Positions 12,210 to 19,572 of a DNA stretch of 24,204 nucleotides are shown in pieces. The notes under the pieces were generated by a model. The model saw only the letters and a list, made by a program, of their open reading frames with translations. It made no database searches and had not been told where the DNA came from. This DNA is from a virus: IMG/VR virus record IMGVR_UViG_3300031851_000181, positions 1-24,204 of that record. The stretch is one strand, 5' to 3'. The position numbers were made by a program, and so were the translations under genes. Positions within the stretch are counted from its first letter, which is position 1; the number at the start of each line of letters is the position of its first letter.

Positions 12210-12857
12210 ATGAAAATTTTCCTAGACACTGCTGACTACGAAGCAATTGCCGACCGCTATAAGACTGGTCTAGTTGATGGTATCACTACAAATCCTACAC
12301 TAGTTCGCAAGTCCGGTGTAGACTATGTGGAGTTCATTAAAACACTAGCAACTAACTTTGCTTTTGAAAGCATCTCTGCTGAAGTAGAAGGTGACTCTTG
12401 CTTTGAGATGCTTACCAATGCTATTAAGTATCGTGATATTGCTGACAACGTTACGATCAAACTGCCTCTCACTGTAGAGGGTCTAAAGGCATGTAAAGAA
12501 CTCACTGCTCAAGGTGTCGAAACTAACGTCACCTTGTGCTTCAGTGCTGCTCAGGCAGTGATGGCAGCAAAAGCAGGTGCCACATATATCTCACCTTTCG
12601 TGGGTCGTATGAATGATAATTCCTTCAGTGGTGTTGAACTGGTTCGTGCTATCTCTGGTCTGTACTGTGCTCATGGTGTTCGCACAAAGATCCTTGCTGC
12701 CAGTTTGAGAGATGTCCACCATGTCTCGCGTTGCTTCCTCTATGGTGCTAATGTATGTACATTGCCACCTGCTGTGTTTGACAAAATGTATAACCATGTC
12801 CTGACCGATTCTGGTCTGGCAATTTTTGAAAAAGATTTTAAGGAGATCAATGGTTGA
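12210..12857 (+). CDS. talC: Transaldolase-like protein (cyanophage auxiliary metabolic gene)
   Basis: 215 residues, similar to the short TalC/fructose-6-phosphate aldolase branch (about 220 in E. coli). Visible motifs: MKIFLDTADYEAI, then GITTNPTLV (phosphate/sugar site region), the Schiff-base lysine Lys84 in TIKLPLT, TLCFSAAQA, and KILAASLRDVHHV. It moves three-carbon units between sugar phosphates in the pentose phosphate pathway, which in infected cyanobacteria should favour NADPH and ribose-5-phosphate for nucleotide synthesis. An upstream in-frame ATG at 12162 is rejected because the family begins at MKIFLDTAD. Its own promoter is 60 nt upstream. The stop overlaps the antitoxin-like gene by 8 nt. 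Confidence 0.95.
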   Translation: MKIFLDTADYEAIADRYKTGLVDGITTNPTLVRKSGVDYVEFIKTLATNFAFESISAEVEGDSCFEMLTNAIKYRDIADNVTIKLPLTVEGLKACKELTAQGVETNVTLCFSAAQAVMAAKAGATYISPFVGRMNDNSFSGVELVRAISGLYCAHGVRTKILAASLRDVHHVSRCFLYGANVCTLPPAVFDKMYNHVLTDSGLAIFEKDFKEING

Positions 12858-13053
12858 AGTTCCGTTTGCTGAATTTGAAAAAGACTTCGATGCTTACATG
12901 GATCGCATCGAAGCAGGTGAATCCTTTATAGTTCGTAAACCAGATGGAACTGCTGTCATGGCAGTCCCTGCTGAAGAATATAAAGAACTAGCAGATCAGG
13001 TTACTGATACTGACTGGGAAGATATGATGACAACACATGATGATGCTAGTTAA
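12850..13053 (+). CDS. Phd/YefM-type antitoxin-like protein without a visible toxin partner
   Basis: 67 residues from ATG 12850, preceded by AGGAG (12841-12845), which decides this start over the ATG at 12826. The pattern is that of a Phd/YefM antitoxin: EVPFAEFEKDFDAYMDRIEA, then a short beta hairpin GESFIVRKPDGTAVMAVPAE, then a helix (EYKELADQ) and an acidic tail. Such proteins bind DNA through the N-terminal half and a toxin through the C-terminal tail. The next gene encodes a membrane protein, not RelE, YoeB or Doc. A role in neutralising a host toxin or in repressing transcription is plausible. It overlaps talC by 8 nt and the next gene by 17 nt. Confidence 0.82.
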   Translation: MVEVPFAEFEKDFDAYMDRIEAGESFIVRKPDGTAVMAVPAEEYKELADQVTDTDWEDMMTTHDDAS

Positions 13054-13450
13054 AAAGTTAATCGCTAAGTACGTCTCTCTAATTCAAAAGATTCCAGAGA
13101 GACACTACTGGCCTATCTTCGTGTTCCTGTCCCTATACTTCATCGTTCCGATGAGTGAGATCACAGTTACACTAGCAGCAATTCTTTACTTCAAGTTTGA
13201 AAAGAAGATTGCTCCTGTGGTAGGTAAACTCACCAAGAGATTGCCTAACTGGTTAAGGTTTGGTGGTGGTCTCATCTTCTTCCTTGTGATGATTGATGAT
13301 ACCTTGTTCTACTTTGCCTTGATTGCTCTAGCATTCTGGAGCAGCAAGCAGGTCAGAAAGAAAACTGTCCCACTCCCTTTACATGACGATGAGGAGGTGC
13401 TACAATATGGAAGTAACAAGGAACCTGATGAAACCAACAGTAATTCTTGA
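13037..13450 (+). CDS. Small multi-pass membrane protein
   Basis: 137 residues. Three consecutive in-frame ATGs (13037, 13040, 13043) leave the start ambiguous. A basic amphipathic N-terminus is followed by two long hydrophobic blocks, about residues 24-51 (YWPIFVFLSLYFIVPMSEIT and a continuing segment) and 72-97 (FGGGLIFFLVMIDDTLFYFA and onward), each perhaps two short helices. The tail is hydrophilic and acidic. Function is unknown; holin-like or envelope roles are possible but unsupported. It overlaps the antitoxin-like gene by 17 nt and the next gene by 44 nt. Its distal part contains the next gene's GAGGAGG ribosome site. Confidence 0.8.
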   Translation: MMMLVKKLIAKYVSLIQKIPERHYWPIFVFLSLYFIVPMSEITVTLAAILYFKFEKKIAPVVGKLTKRLPNWLRFGGGLIFFLVMIDDTLFYFALIALAFWSSKQVRKKTVPLPLHDDEEVLQYGSNKEPDETNSNS

Positions 13451-13688
13451 GAGATCTCCCTACCGCTATGTTCAGTGCGGTCTTCTAGAGATCAATGGTA
13501 GACCTGACTACCGCATTCAAAAAATGAATGAATGGACTAAGCGTTATACAGACATGTATTTCCTTGACAATCAGATGCAACTCGACACTTGCCTTGAAGA
13601 TCTAGAGTATACCAAATGGTTAGACCCTGATCCAGATGTATGTGCCTATCGTAAATTCAATTCTGTGAGAAATCCCTATGTCAATTAA
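13407..13688 (+). CDS. Small protein of unknown function
   Basis: 93 residues from ATG 13407, chosen because GAGGAGG (13391-13397) lies 9 nt before it; an upstream ATG at 13383 has no such site. The product has beta strands (TVILERSPYRYVQCGLLEIN), a helix-rich centre (KMNEWTKRYTDMYFLDNQMQ) and a tyrosine-rich end (YRKFNSVRNPYVN). There is no signal peptide, membrane segment or known motif. It overlaps the membrane protein by 44 nt and the next gene by 11 nt, so it belongs to the same transcript. Confidence 0.75.
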   Translation: MEVTRNLMKPTVILERSPYRYVQCGLLEINGRPDYRIQKMNEWTKRYTDMYFLDNQMQLDTCLEDLEYTKWLDPDPDVCAYRKFNSVRNPYVN

Positions 13689-14010
13689 GTCCCATCTTGA
13701 AAAAGCAGAAGATTCTGCACGTCAAGCACTTATCAATGCTCTTGCTGAGGGCGAAGATTATTATCTCACTGACCTCTTTAATTTATTAAATGATGTTCGT
13801 GAGTTAAATCAAAAAGTTGGTAATACTATTCGTTTTACTGACAACTCATCACAATGGGAAAGTGACAGACTTGAATACAATTTCAATCTGACATCTGATT
13901 ATCTCGACCGTCCTGGTGGTGATATGGATGCCCTAGATAACGTTCTTGATTTCCCCAAAGGAGACATCGTTATCAATAGAAATGATGATGATACTATCAC
14001 CTTCAGTTAG
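13678..14010 (+). CDS. Small acidic protein of unknown function
   Basis: 110 residues, acidic. An N-terminal helical half (MSIKSHLEKAEDSARQALIN, LTDLFNLLNDVRELNQKVGN) is followed by a polar half with little hydrophobic core and an Asp-rich end (NRNDDDTITFS). It could be a small regulatory or DNA-mimic protein, but nothing specific supports that. The start overlaps the preceding stop by 11 nt. It is the last gene of the talC cluster; a structured noncoding region follows. Confidence 0.7.
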   Translation: MSIKSHLEKAEDSARQALINALAEGEDYYLTDLFNLLNDVRELNQKVGNTIRFTDNSSQWESDRLEYNFNLTSDYLDRPGGDMDALDNVLDFPKGDIVINRNDDDTITFS

Positions 14011-14060
14011 TCTCGGTATGACTTAAAACTAGCCCTGGTGCGGGTGAAGTCTTTCGCCGC

Positions 14061-14155
14061 CTGGTTTCTTACTTCCAGTTAAAGAGTAAGTGGTGGTGCC
14101 AAAACCCCTTCCGTGTGGCTGTTTTCTTGTTTAGCAGTTAAAATAATAAAACAAG
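14061..14155 (+). ncRNA. Tandem predicted H-type pseudoknots in the region before tRNA-Gly
   Basis: Bases 14011-14197 hold no gene but can fold. First unit: CTGG (14061-14064) with CCAG (14075-14078), and CTTACT (14068-14073) with AGTAAG (14085-14090); the stems interlock with a TTT first loop and a TTAAAG last loop. Second unit: CTG (14119-14121) with CAG (14135-14137), and CTTGTTT (14126-14132) with AAACAAG (14149-14155). The units share primary sequence (CTG-TTTCTT-TT-AGTTAAA, ending AAGTGG). A weaker hairpin precedes them (GCGG 14040-14043 with CCGC 14057-14060). The function is unknown and expression is not shown. Confidence 0.45.
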
Positions 14156-14161
14156 TGGCGT

Positions 14162-14199
14162 GCATGTGCTCCGGGAGGTTTGACCACCTCCCTACATGC
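14162..14199 (+). other. Two-part hairpin overlapping the 5' end of tRNA-Gly
   Basis: The outer stem is GCATGT (14162-14167) with ACATGC (14194-14199). The inner stem is GGGAGGT (14173-14179) with ACCTCCC (14186-14192) over a 6-nt loop. The last two bases of the outer stem are the first two of tRNA-Gly, so forming it competes with tRNA folding. It may guide 5' processing or end upstream structure. No T-run follows. Confidence 0.55.
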
Positions 14200-14270
14200 G
14201 GGTGTAGCTCAGATGGTAGAGCGTCAGTTTTCCAAACTGAATGTCGTCGGTTCAAGTCCGATCTCCCGCT
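14198..14270 (+). tRNA. tRNA-Gly (anticodon UCC)
   Basis: Acceptor GCGGGTG pairs with CTCCCGC (14263-14269) with one T-T mismatch; discriminator T, no CCA. The D stem is GCTC/GAGC. The anticodon loop TTTCCAA on TCAGT/ACTGA gives UCC (reads GGA, GGG). The T loop is TTCAAGT. It is 73 nt and stands alone between the pseudoknot region and a late promoter. Confidence 0.92.
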
Positions 14271-14272
14271 TT

Positions 14273-14280
14273 AATAAATA
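14273..14280 (+). promoter_or_regulatory. Late promoter element (AATAAATA) before the tail-fibre block
   Basis: AATAAATA begins 3 nt after tRNA-Gly and ends 37 nt before ATG 14318. ATACTTC (14278-14284), overlapping its end, can pair with GAAGTAT (14313-14319), which contains the start codon. Confidence 0.5.
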
Positions 14281-14317
14281 CTTCTAGCTTAGAAATAGTG
14301 TCTTCAGGACTGGAAGT

Positions 14318-16483
14318 ATGTCAAAAATTCTTGCAAACCAAATTGCCAACTACGGGGATAACTCTCCAGTAGAGGTAAAGGAGGGTGTAAATATTCCTGC
14401 TGGAAAACCACTACAGGCAGCAGGTAATGCTGGTACTTCTGGTCAAGTCCTTACAGCAACTCCTACTTCTATTGAGTGGGCGACACCTTTTGATGGTAGT
14501 TATCTTACTCTTACAAATAAACCTACAATTCCAGCAGCACAAGTAAATGCTGATTGGAATGCTAGCGGTGGTAGTGTTGCTGCTATTTTAAACAAACCAG
14601 TTATTCCGGCACAACCTAGTATTGTAACTAATGCCGCAGGAACTTCTGCGTTGGCATATAACCAGGCGAACGGAGAATTTACATTTACTCCACCAGATCT
14701 TTCTGGTTATGCTGCTAATACTAATGTAGCAAATTGGGATACGGCATACGGTTGGGGTGATCATGCTCAAGCAGGATATGCTGCTGTAGCAAATGCTGCT
14801 AACTGGGACGTAGCATATGGTTGGGGTGATCATGGAGTTGCTGGATATCTCACTGCTGAATCTGATACTTTACAATCAGTAATGGCGCGAGGTGCTACTA
14901 CTTCTGTTCAAATTATTGCTAATGCTGGTGTTAGAGCTGATATTCTTGGCGTTGGTGGTGGCACTGGAAATGGTGATGTCCAATTACAACATAATGATGT
15001 AAGTAATGTATCAACACTACAACATCTTAATGTTAATGGATCTCTTGAGATTAAAAGTGTTGCTGGTATTAATCTTAAACCTGGAAGTGCATCTGGTAAT
15101 TCTGTAAATATCTACCATGATATTGATGGGTCTACTGAATTACTAAGAATTCAAACAACAGATACTGGTGTTGATATTTCTGGTAATCTTAGTGTTTCTG
15201 GCACAGTAAGTGGTGTTGATATTGAAGATCTAGATAACGTTAATATTGCTGGTGGACTACAAGATCAGCAAGTTCTTAAATGGGAAGCGTCGTCATCATC
15301 CTGGAAACCTGCTAATGATTTAGTTGGTGGTGCTAGTGGTATTGCGTTTAACGATCTTTCTGTTGTTGAAAATGCTGTAGGAACAGCAGCACTATCTTAT
15401 AATGATACTAACGGAGTCTTTACATACACACCACCTGATCTTACTCCTTATCTAACAACAGAAACTGATCCTATCTTCTCCGCTCATGTAGCATCTGGTA
15501 TCCTACAGACAAATATTAATCAGTGGACGGCAGCATATGGTTGGGGCGATCATTCTACTGCTGGTTATCTAACATCTCTTGGTGATGCTGGTGGAGTTAC
15601 TACTGCTAAGATTACTGAATGGGATACAGCATATGGGTGGGGTGATCATAGTGTTGCTGGATATTTAACAGCAGAAACACAAACATTAGATGCTGTATTA
15701 ACACTCGGAGCAACAACTACACAAGATATTACTACCACTGGTAAAGTATATTTCTCTAATAACTTTGCCACGCTTGGAGATCTTCCAAGTGCAACTACCT
15801 ATCATGGTATGTTCGCTCACGTTCATGCTGAAAATCATGGATACTTTGCACATGCTGGTGCCTGGACGCAACTAGTAGATACTGGTTCTAACTTAAGTGA
15901 ACTTGCTGATGTTGCTACTACAGCACCAAGTACCAGTGATGTTTTGACATGGGATGGTGCTAACTGGGGTCCTGCTGCTCCTACTGGGGGAGGCGGTGGT
16001 GCTAATGTAACCATCTCAGACACTGCTCCTGGATCTGCTAGTGCCGGTGATCTTTGGTGGGAAAGTGATAAGGGACGCCTAAAGATTTACTACAATGATA
16101 CTGATAGTACACAGTGGGTTGATGCTTCACCTCCACTAACAAATGAGAACGTGCCTGTATATGTTGGTGAAGTCACTCTTTATAATTCTGGAACCCAAGT
16201 TAGTTGGGAAGGTAATAACGGTGTGACAGTATCTGTTAGAACTGCTGAAGGTGGTGGTGGATTCCAAAGTGATTATGTTAGAGTCAGTTTCCCAACAGCA
16301 TTCTCTGGTCTCAATGATTATACAATCCAAGCTACGGTATATGATCCTGGCACAGTGGGGCATGTTTACGGACACTCTATTCGTAAAACTCACCCACAAT
16401 ATTTTGATATGTTAATTTATAACTTGACATCATCTGCTAATGCTACACAGGCATCAGTTGCTGTTGCTGTCTACGCAATCTAA
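14318..16483 (+). CDS. Modular tail-fibre/virion structural protein with GWGDH repeats
   Basis: 721 residues, beta-rich, Gly/Ala/Thr-rich, with no membrane segment. The N-terminus (MSKILANQIANYGDNSPVEV) opens a series of modules: FTFTPPDLSGY and FTYTPPDLTPY units, four W-AYGWGDH-AGY repeats (near residues 140, 162, 402 and 434), then a GDLWWESDKGRLKIYYNDTD unit ending in QWVDASP. A last C-terminal domain of about 110 residues begins VYVGEVTLYNSG. The repeats are typical of trimeric phage fibres, so it probably acts in host contact. It follows a late promoter. The same modules occur in the genes at 16510 and 19573, which suggests duplication and exchange. There is no intramolecular chaperone domain. 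Confidence 0.82.
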   Translation: MSKILANQIANYGDNSPVEVKEGVNIPAGKPLQAAGNAGTSGQVLTATPTSIEWATPFDGSYLTLTNKPTIPAAQVNADWNASGGSVAAILNKPVIPAQPSIVTNAAGTSALAYNQANGEFTFTPPDLSGYAANTNVANWDTAYGWGDHAQAGYAAVANAANWDVAYGWGDHGVAGYLTAESDTLQSVMARGATTSVQIIANAGVRADILGVGGGTGNGDVQLQHNDVSNVSTLQHLNVNGSLEIKSVAGINLKPGSASGNSVNIYHDIDGSTELLRIQTTDTGVDISGNLSVSGTVSGVDIEDLDNVNIAGGLQDQQVLKWEASSSSWKPANDLVGGASGIAFNDLSVVENAVGTAALSYNDTNGVFTYTPPDLTPYLTTETDPIFSAHVASGILQTNINQWTAAYGWGDHSTAGYLTSLGDAGGVTTAKITEWDTAYGWGDHSVAGYLTAETQTLDAVLTLGATTTQDITTTGKVYFSNNFATLGDLPSATTYHGMFAHVHAENHGYFAHAGAWTQLVDTGSNLSELADVATTAPSTSDVLTWDGANWGPAAPTGGGGGANVTISDTAPGSASAGDLWWESDKGRLKIYYNDTDSTQWVDASPPLTNENVPVYVGEVTLYNSGTQVSWEGNNGVTVSVRTAEGGGGFQSDYVRVSFPTAFSGLNDYTIQATVYDPGTVGHVYGHSIRKTHPQYFDMLIYNLTSSANATQASVAVAVYAI
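14735..15667 (+). repeat. Four GWGDH-encoding repeats
   Basis: Near-identical units of about 50 nt encode W-x-x-AYGWGDH-xx-AGY, centred near 14750, 14820, 15545 and 15640. The core reads GGTTGGGGTGATCAT with one or two changes between copies. They form two tandem pairs about 800 nt apart. They are coding repeats, not a CRISPR array. Confidence 0.85.
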
Positions 16484-16486
16484 ATA
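16480..16486 (+). promoter_or_regulatory. Late-promoter-like CTAAATA
   Basis: CTAAATA includes the stop of the previous gene, 23 nt before ATG 16510. A GGAAGGAG ribosome site (16491-16498) follows. It is a weaker match than the TATAAATA copies. Confidence 0.4.
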
Positions 16487-16509
16487 CTACGGAAGGAGCA
16501 TCTTAAGAA

Positions 16510-17484
16510 ATGGCAATTAATTTTCCCTCAACAGCAGGGCAAGCAGTAGATGGAACATTTACCTATGTTGTAGCAGGTATTACTTACTCGTGGAATGGTG
16601 AGAGTTGGACTGCTGCAGGATCAGGTGCCACTGCTACTGATAGAACTGTCTTTAGTGCTACTAATGCTTCTGCTTCGGGTGGTGGTTCATTAGCATACAA
16701 CTTTAATGATGGCGTATTTACTTTTACTCCTCCAGATCTTTCGTCTTATCTGACATCCACTGGTGTTCTTAATACACATACCGATGTCAACCATGGCACT
16801 CCTTCTGATGGAGATGTGTTAGCATGGAACCAATCAAATCTTAAGTGGGAAAATACTGCTGCTGGAATTGGTGGTGGACTCGATGCTGATTTCTTAGACG
16901 GACAAGAGGGATCTTACTATCTAAACTCTACCAATCAAATTGCTGGCACATTACCTGCTGCTAGACTATCAGGATCTTATAATATTAGTGTTGATGGATC
17001 TGCTGGATCGTTAGCATCACTATCTGATGTTGGTAATGTTGTAGAGACAACTCTTACTACAGGACAAGTTCTTAGTTATAATGGTAGTAATTGGGTTAAT
17101 CAAGATGCTCCTAGTGTTAGAAAAACTATTTCTTATACTGCTACTGGAATTCAAGATAATGTTGCTACCAACATTTCAATTACAACACCAAAAACATATG
17201 CTCTATTGAAGATAGAAACATCCCATGCTGTTTGGGCGACATTGTATTCTGATACAACTAGCAGAACAAATGATAGTACTAGATCAGAAACTACTGATCC
17301 AGTTCCTGGTTCTGGTGTGTTAGCAGAAATTGTAACTACATCTGCTGCAACACAGTTGATTACTCCAGGAACAGTTTGTTTCAATAGTGGTGGATCTAAC
17401 ACTACGTATGCTAAAATTGTTAATAAGAGTGGCAGTCAAGTAAATTTACAAATTACATTAACTTTAGTTCCATTAGAGGCTTGA
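16510..17484 (+). CDS. Modular tail-fibre/virion structural protein
   Basis: 324 residues. The N-terminus (MAINFPSTAGQAVDGTFTYV then YSWNGESWTAA) is a small phage fibre module around a conserved WNG-SW. Then come FTFTPPDLSSYL, shared with the previous gene, and a shaft section LDADFLDGQEGSYYL with GTLPAARLSGSYNI, a pattern found in many tail fibres. The C-terminal domain (about 205-324: YALLKIETSHAVWATLYSDT, RTNDSTRSETTDPVPGSG) resembles a terminal domain I recall from several cyanophage fibres. A GGAAGGAG ribosome site precedes it. The stop is 1 nt before the protease ATG. Its likely role is adhesion or a whisker/collar attachment. Confidence 0.8.
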   Translation: MAINFPSTAGQAVDGTFTYVVAGITYSWNGESWTAAGSGATATDRTVFSATNASASGGGSLAYNFNDGVFTFTPPDLSSYLTSTGVLNTHTDVNHGTPSDGDVLAWNQSNLKWENTAAGIGGGLDADFLDGQEGSYYLNSTNQIAGTLPAARLSGSYNISVDGSAGSLASLSDVGNVVETTLTTGQVLSYNGSNWVNQDAPSVRKTISYTATGIQDNVATNISITTPKTYALLKIETSHAVWATLYSDTTSRTNDSTRSETTDPVPGSGVLAEIVTTSAATQLITPGTVCFNSGGSNTTYAKIVNKSGSQVNLQITLTLVPLEA

Positions 17485-17485
17485 T

Positions 17486-19531
17486 ATGGATAAACAATAT
17501 GTTGTAACTCTCCATGATAAAAATGATCTGGAGCACTTTTATAATGAGATGCAACTTACTGGGTTTCCTTTAGTGTTGAAGCGTCCTATGAGTAGGAACA
17601 CACACTATATTATGACAGAAGAACAGGCAGAAATATTACGTCAAGATCCTAGAGTATGGGGAGTCGAAGCAGTAGATAGTTTCCAAATTAAACGACAAGT
17701 TGTTAACAACGAACCTTATAATATTATTGGAGATTTTTGGAAAGCGGATACTGTAGGTCCAGCAAGTGTAAGTTCTACTGATTTACAGTGGGGACATATT
17801 CACTGTGCTGGAGATCAAGCACAGAGAGGTAAGGGACAATTTGGTCCTATCGCTTCTGGATATTCTTATGAAAAAGTAAATGGTAATGTAGATATATTCA
17901 ATAGTGGTAAACATGTTGATGTAGTTATTGTAGATGATCCTGTATCTTATGATAGTGAAGAGTGGTATAGTCCATCATCTAATCAAACAAGGTTTGTTCA
18001 GTATCAATGGTTCACTGAATTAAATACTGCTGTTGGATCTATAGATGATGACGGACAGTCATTGCCTACAGGAACTATTACATATGGTACTAACTCTGCT
18101 ACATCTCAGTTCCATGGCAATCATGTAACAGGAACAGCATGTGGTCAGCATTATGGATGGGCGCGAGAAGCAAACATTTATAATATGGCAGTTACGGATC
18201 CATGGCCATCGGGTCAGCAGGTAGGTGCTTTACTTATATTTGATTACCTTAGAGCATTCCATTTAAATAAATCTATCAATCCTGAGACTGGAAAGAAAAA
18301 TCCTACTATTACTAATCATAGTTATGGTGGTATTAGATCTATGCCAAATGATAACTTACAATTTGCTGATGTAACTGCAGTTAATTATCAGGGAGTTCCA
18401 TATGATGCTGGAGTACCTGGACCATCCGGTTGGACACAAGCAGGTCTTGAAGCAGATTTTGGGTTAGTATTTGGAGTTGATACATATCCTTCATATTCTT
18501 CTGCTGTTGCTGCTGATGTTCAAGATGCTATTGATGATGGTGTAGTTGTTATTGGTGCTGCGGGTAATGATAATTTATTGATGTCAACAATATATCCATT
18601 TGTAAGTGAAGACTGGGATAATACTGTAACTATTACCGGCACAGGAACAATATATTATAATAGGGGAGCATGGCCTATTACACATGATACTGGTGCTATC
18701 AGTGTAGGTGCTTTAAGTAAGCAAGCAGATTTTAGAAGATCAACTTATACACAATATGGTCCTGGTGTTGATATTTTTGCTCCTGGTGATAATATTCTTT
18801 CTGCTTATGGTAATACTGGATTAAATGATTCAAAATATACACAAGGATCTGGAAATTTCTTTTATCCTATTCAGGGAACTAGTATGGCATCACCTCAAGT
18901 ATGTGGTGTAATTGCTTGTCTTGCTACAGGTAAAGAAAGAATGTCTAATACTGTTGTAAAGGGATACTTAAATCAATATAGTATTGATAATGATATGACT
19001 TTCGATCTTAATGGTGGAGGATTGGATGACAATACATGTCGCCAGGGAAGTCCTAACAAGTATCTTCATATTGAAAACCCAAGACGTGTATTTGGATATT
19101 TGCGTGAAGTAGAGGGTAATAGATCCACTGGACTTACCTTCCCTAGGACTGCTACATTTAATAGACCAGCTCCCGCACCAGTCCCACCAACAACACAAAC
19201 ATACACGTTTACTGTAGGTAATAGCGGAGCATCACATTATATAATTACTGGAAGTGACTCTACTAGAACACACATTAATGCTAATGATCCAGCAATTAAC
19301 TGTAATGCCGGTGATACATTAGTATTTAATGTGAGTGCTTCTGGTCATCCATTCTATGTAAAGACATCTGCTACTACTGGAACAGGCAATCAAGTTAGCA
19401 CTGGAACTATTACCGGACAAGGGACTGTTAATGGTGCTGTCACATGGGATACCACTGGAGTAACACCTGGAACCTACTATTATATCTGTCAGTTTCATGG
19501 TGGCATGGTAGGACAGATCATTATATCGTAA
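17486..19531 (+). CDS. Subtilisin-like serine protease fused to a C-terminal cupredoxin-like domain
   Basis: 681 residues. An N-terminal propeptide-like region (MDKQYVVTLHDKNDLEHFYN, then ILRQDPRVWGVEAV) recalls the I9 inhibitor of subtilases. The S8 peptidase domain has all catalytic parts: Asp150 (VIVDD), His210 (FHGNHVTG), oxyanion Asn361 (GAAGND) and Ser466 (GTSMASP). After a proline-rich linker (PAPAPVPPTT), residues about 575-681 form a beta domain with a complete type 1 copper site: His621 (SGHPFYV), Cys668, His671 and Met674 in ICQFHGGM, with the C-x2-H-x2-M spacing known from amicyanin. There is no signal peptide, so it is likely a virion protein. An AGAGG site lies 6 nt before the start. 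It sits among fibre genes. Confidence 0.9.
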   Translation: MDKQYVVTLHDKNDLEHFYNEMQLTGFPLVLKRPMSRNTHYIMTEEQAEILRQDPRVWGVEAVDSFQIKRQVVNNEPYNIIGDFWKADTVGPASVSSTDLQWGHIHCAGDQAQRGKGQFGPIASGYSYEKVNGNVDIFNSGKHVDVVIVDDPVSYDSEEWYSPSSNQTRFVQYQWFTELNTAVGSIDDDGQSLPTGTITYGTNSATSQFHGNHVTGTACGQHYGWAREANIYNMAVTDPWPSGQQVGALLIFDYLRAFHLNKSINPETGKKNPTITNHSYGGIRSMPNDNLQFADVTAVNYQGVPYDAGVPGPSGWTQAGLEADFGLVFGVDTYPSYSSAVAADVQDAIDDGVVVIGAAGNDNLLMSTIYPFVSEDWDNTVTITGTGTIYYNRGAWPITHDTGAISVGALSKQADFRRSTYTQYGPGVDIFAPGDNILSAYGNTGLNDSKYTQGSGNFFYPIQGTSMASPQVCGVIACLATGKERMSNTVVKGYLNQYSIDNDMTFDLNGGGLDDNTCRQGSPNKYLHIENPRRVFGYLREVEGNRSTGLTFPRTATFNRPAPAPVPPTTQTYTFTVGNSGASHYIITGSDSTRTHINANDPAINCNAGDTLVFNVSASGHPFYVKTSATTGTGNQVSTGTITGQGTVNGAVTWDTTGVTPGTYYYICQFHGGMVGQIIIS

Positions 19532-19533
19532 GG

Positions 19534-19541
19534 CATAAATA
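19534..19541 (+). promoter_or_regulatory. T4-type late promoter element (CATAAATA)
   Basis: CATAAATA lies just after the protease stop and 31 nt before ATG 19573, the usual position for a late promoter here; it differs at the first base only. Confidence 0.55.
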
Positions 19542-19572
19542 AACAAGAGCACTAGTATTCATTGGTAGTTAA

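Noticed and set aside
12162-12857. talC starting at the upstream ATG 12162
   Set aside because: It would add 16 residues not seen in the family and leave almost no leader after the promoter; MKIFLDTAD at 12210 is the usual start.
14011-14270. Phage-encoded tmRNA
   Set aside because: Tandem pseudoknots and a tRNA are present, but there is no tmRNA 5' signature, no tag reading frame, and the tRNA is a normal glycine tRNA with a full anticodon arm.
14735-15667. Regularly repeated DNA that might suggest a CRISPR array
   Set aside because: The repeats are in frame, vary in spacing and encode the GWGDH motif of a fibre protein; no cas genes.
19211-19531. Plastocyanin gene (petE), known from some cyanophages
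   Set aside because: The cupredoxin ligands are in the C-terminal domain of the 681-residue protease, with no own start, signal peptide or ribosome site.
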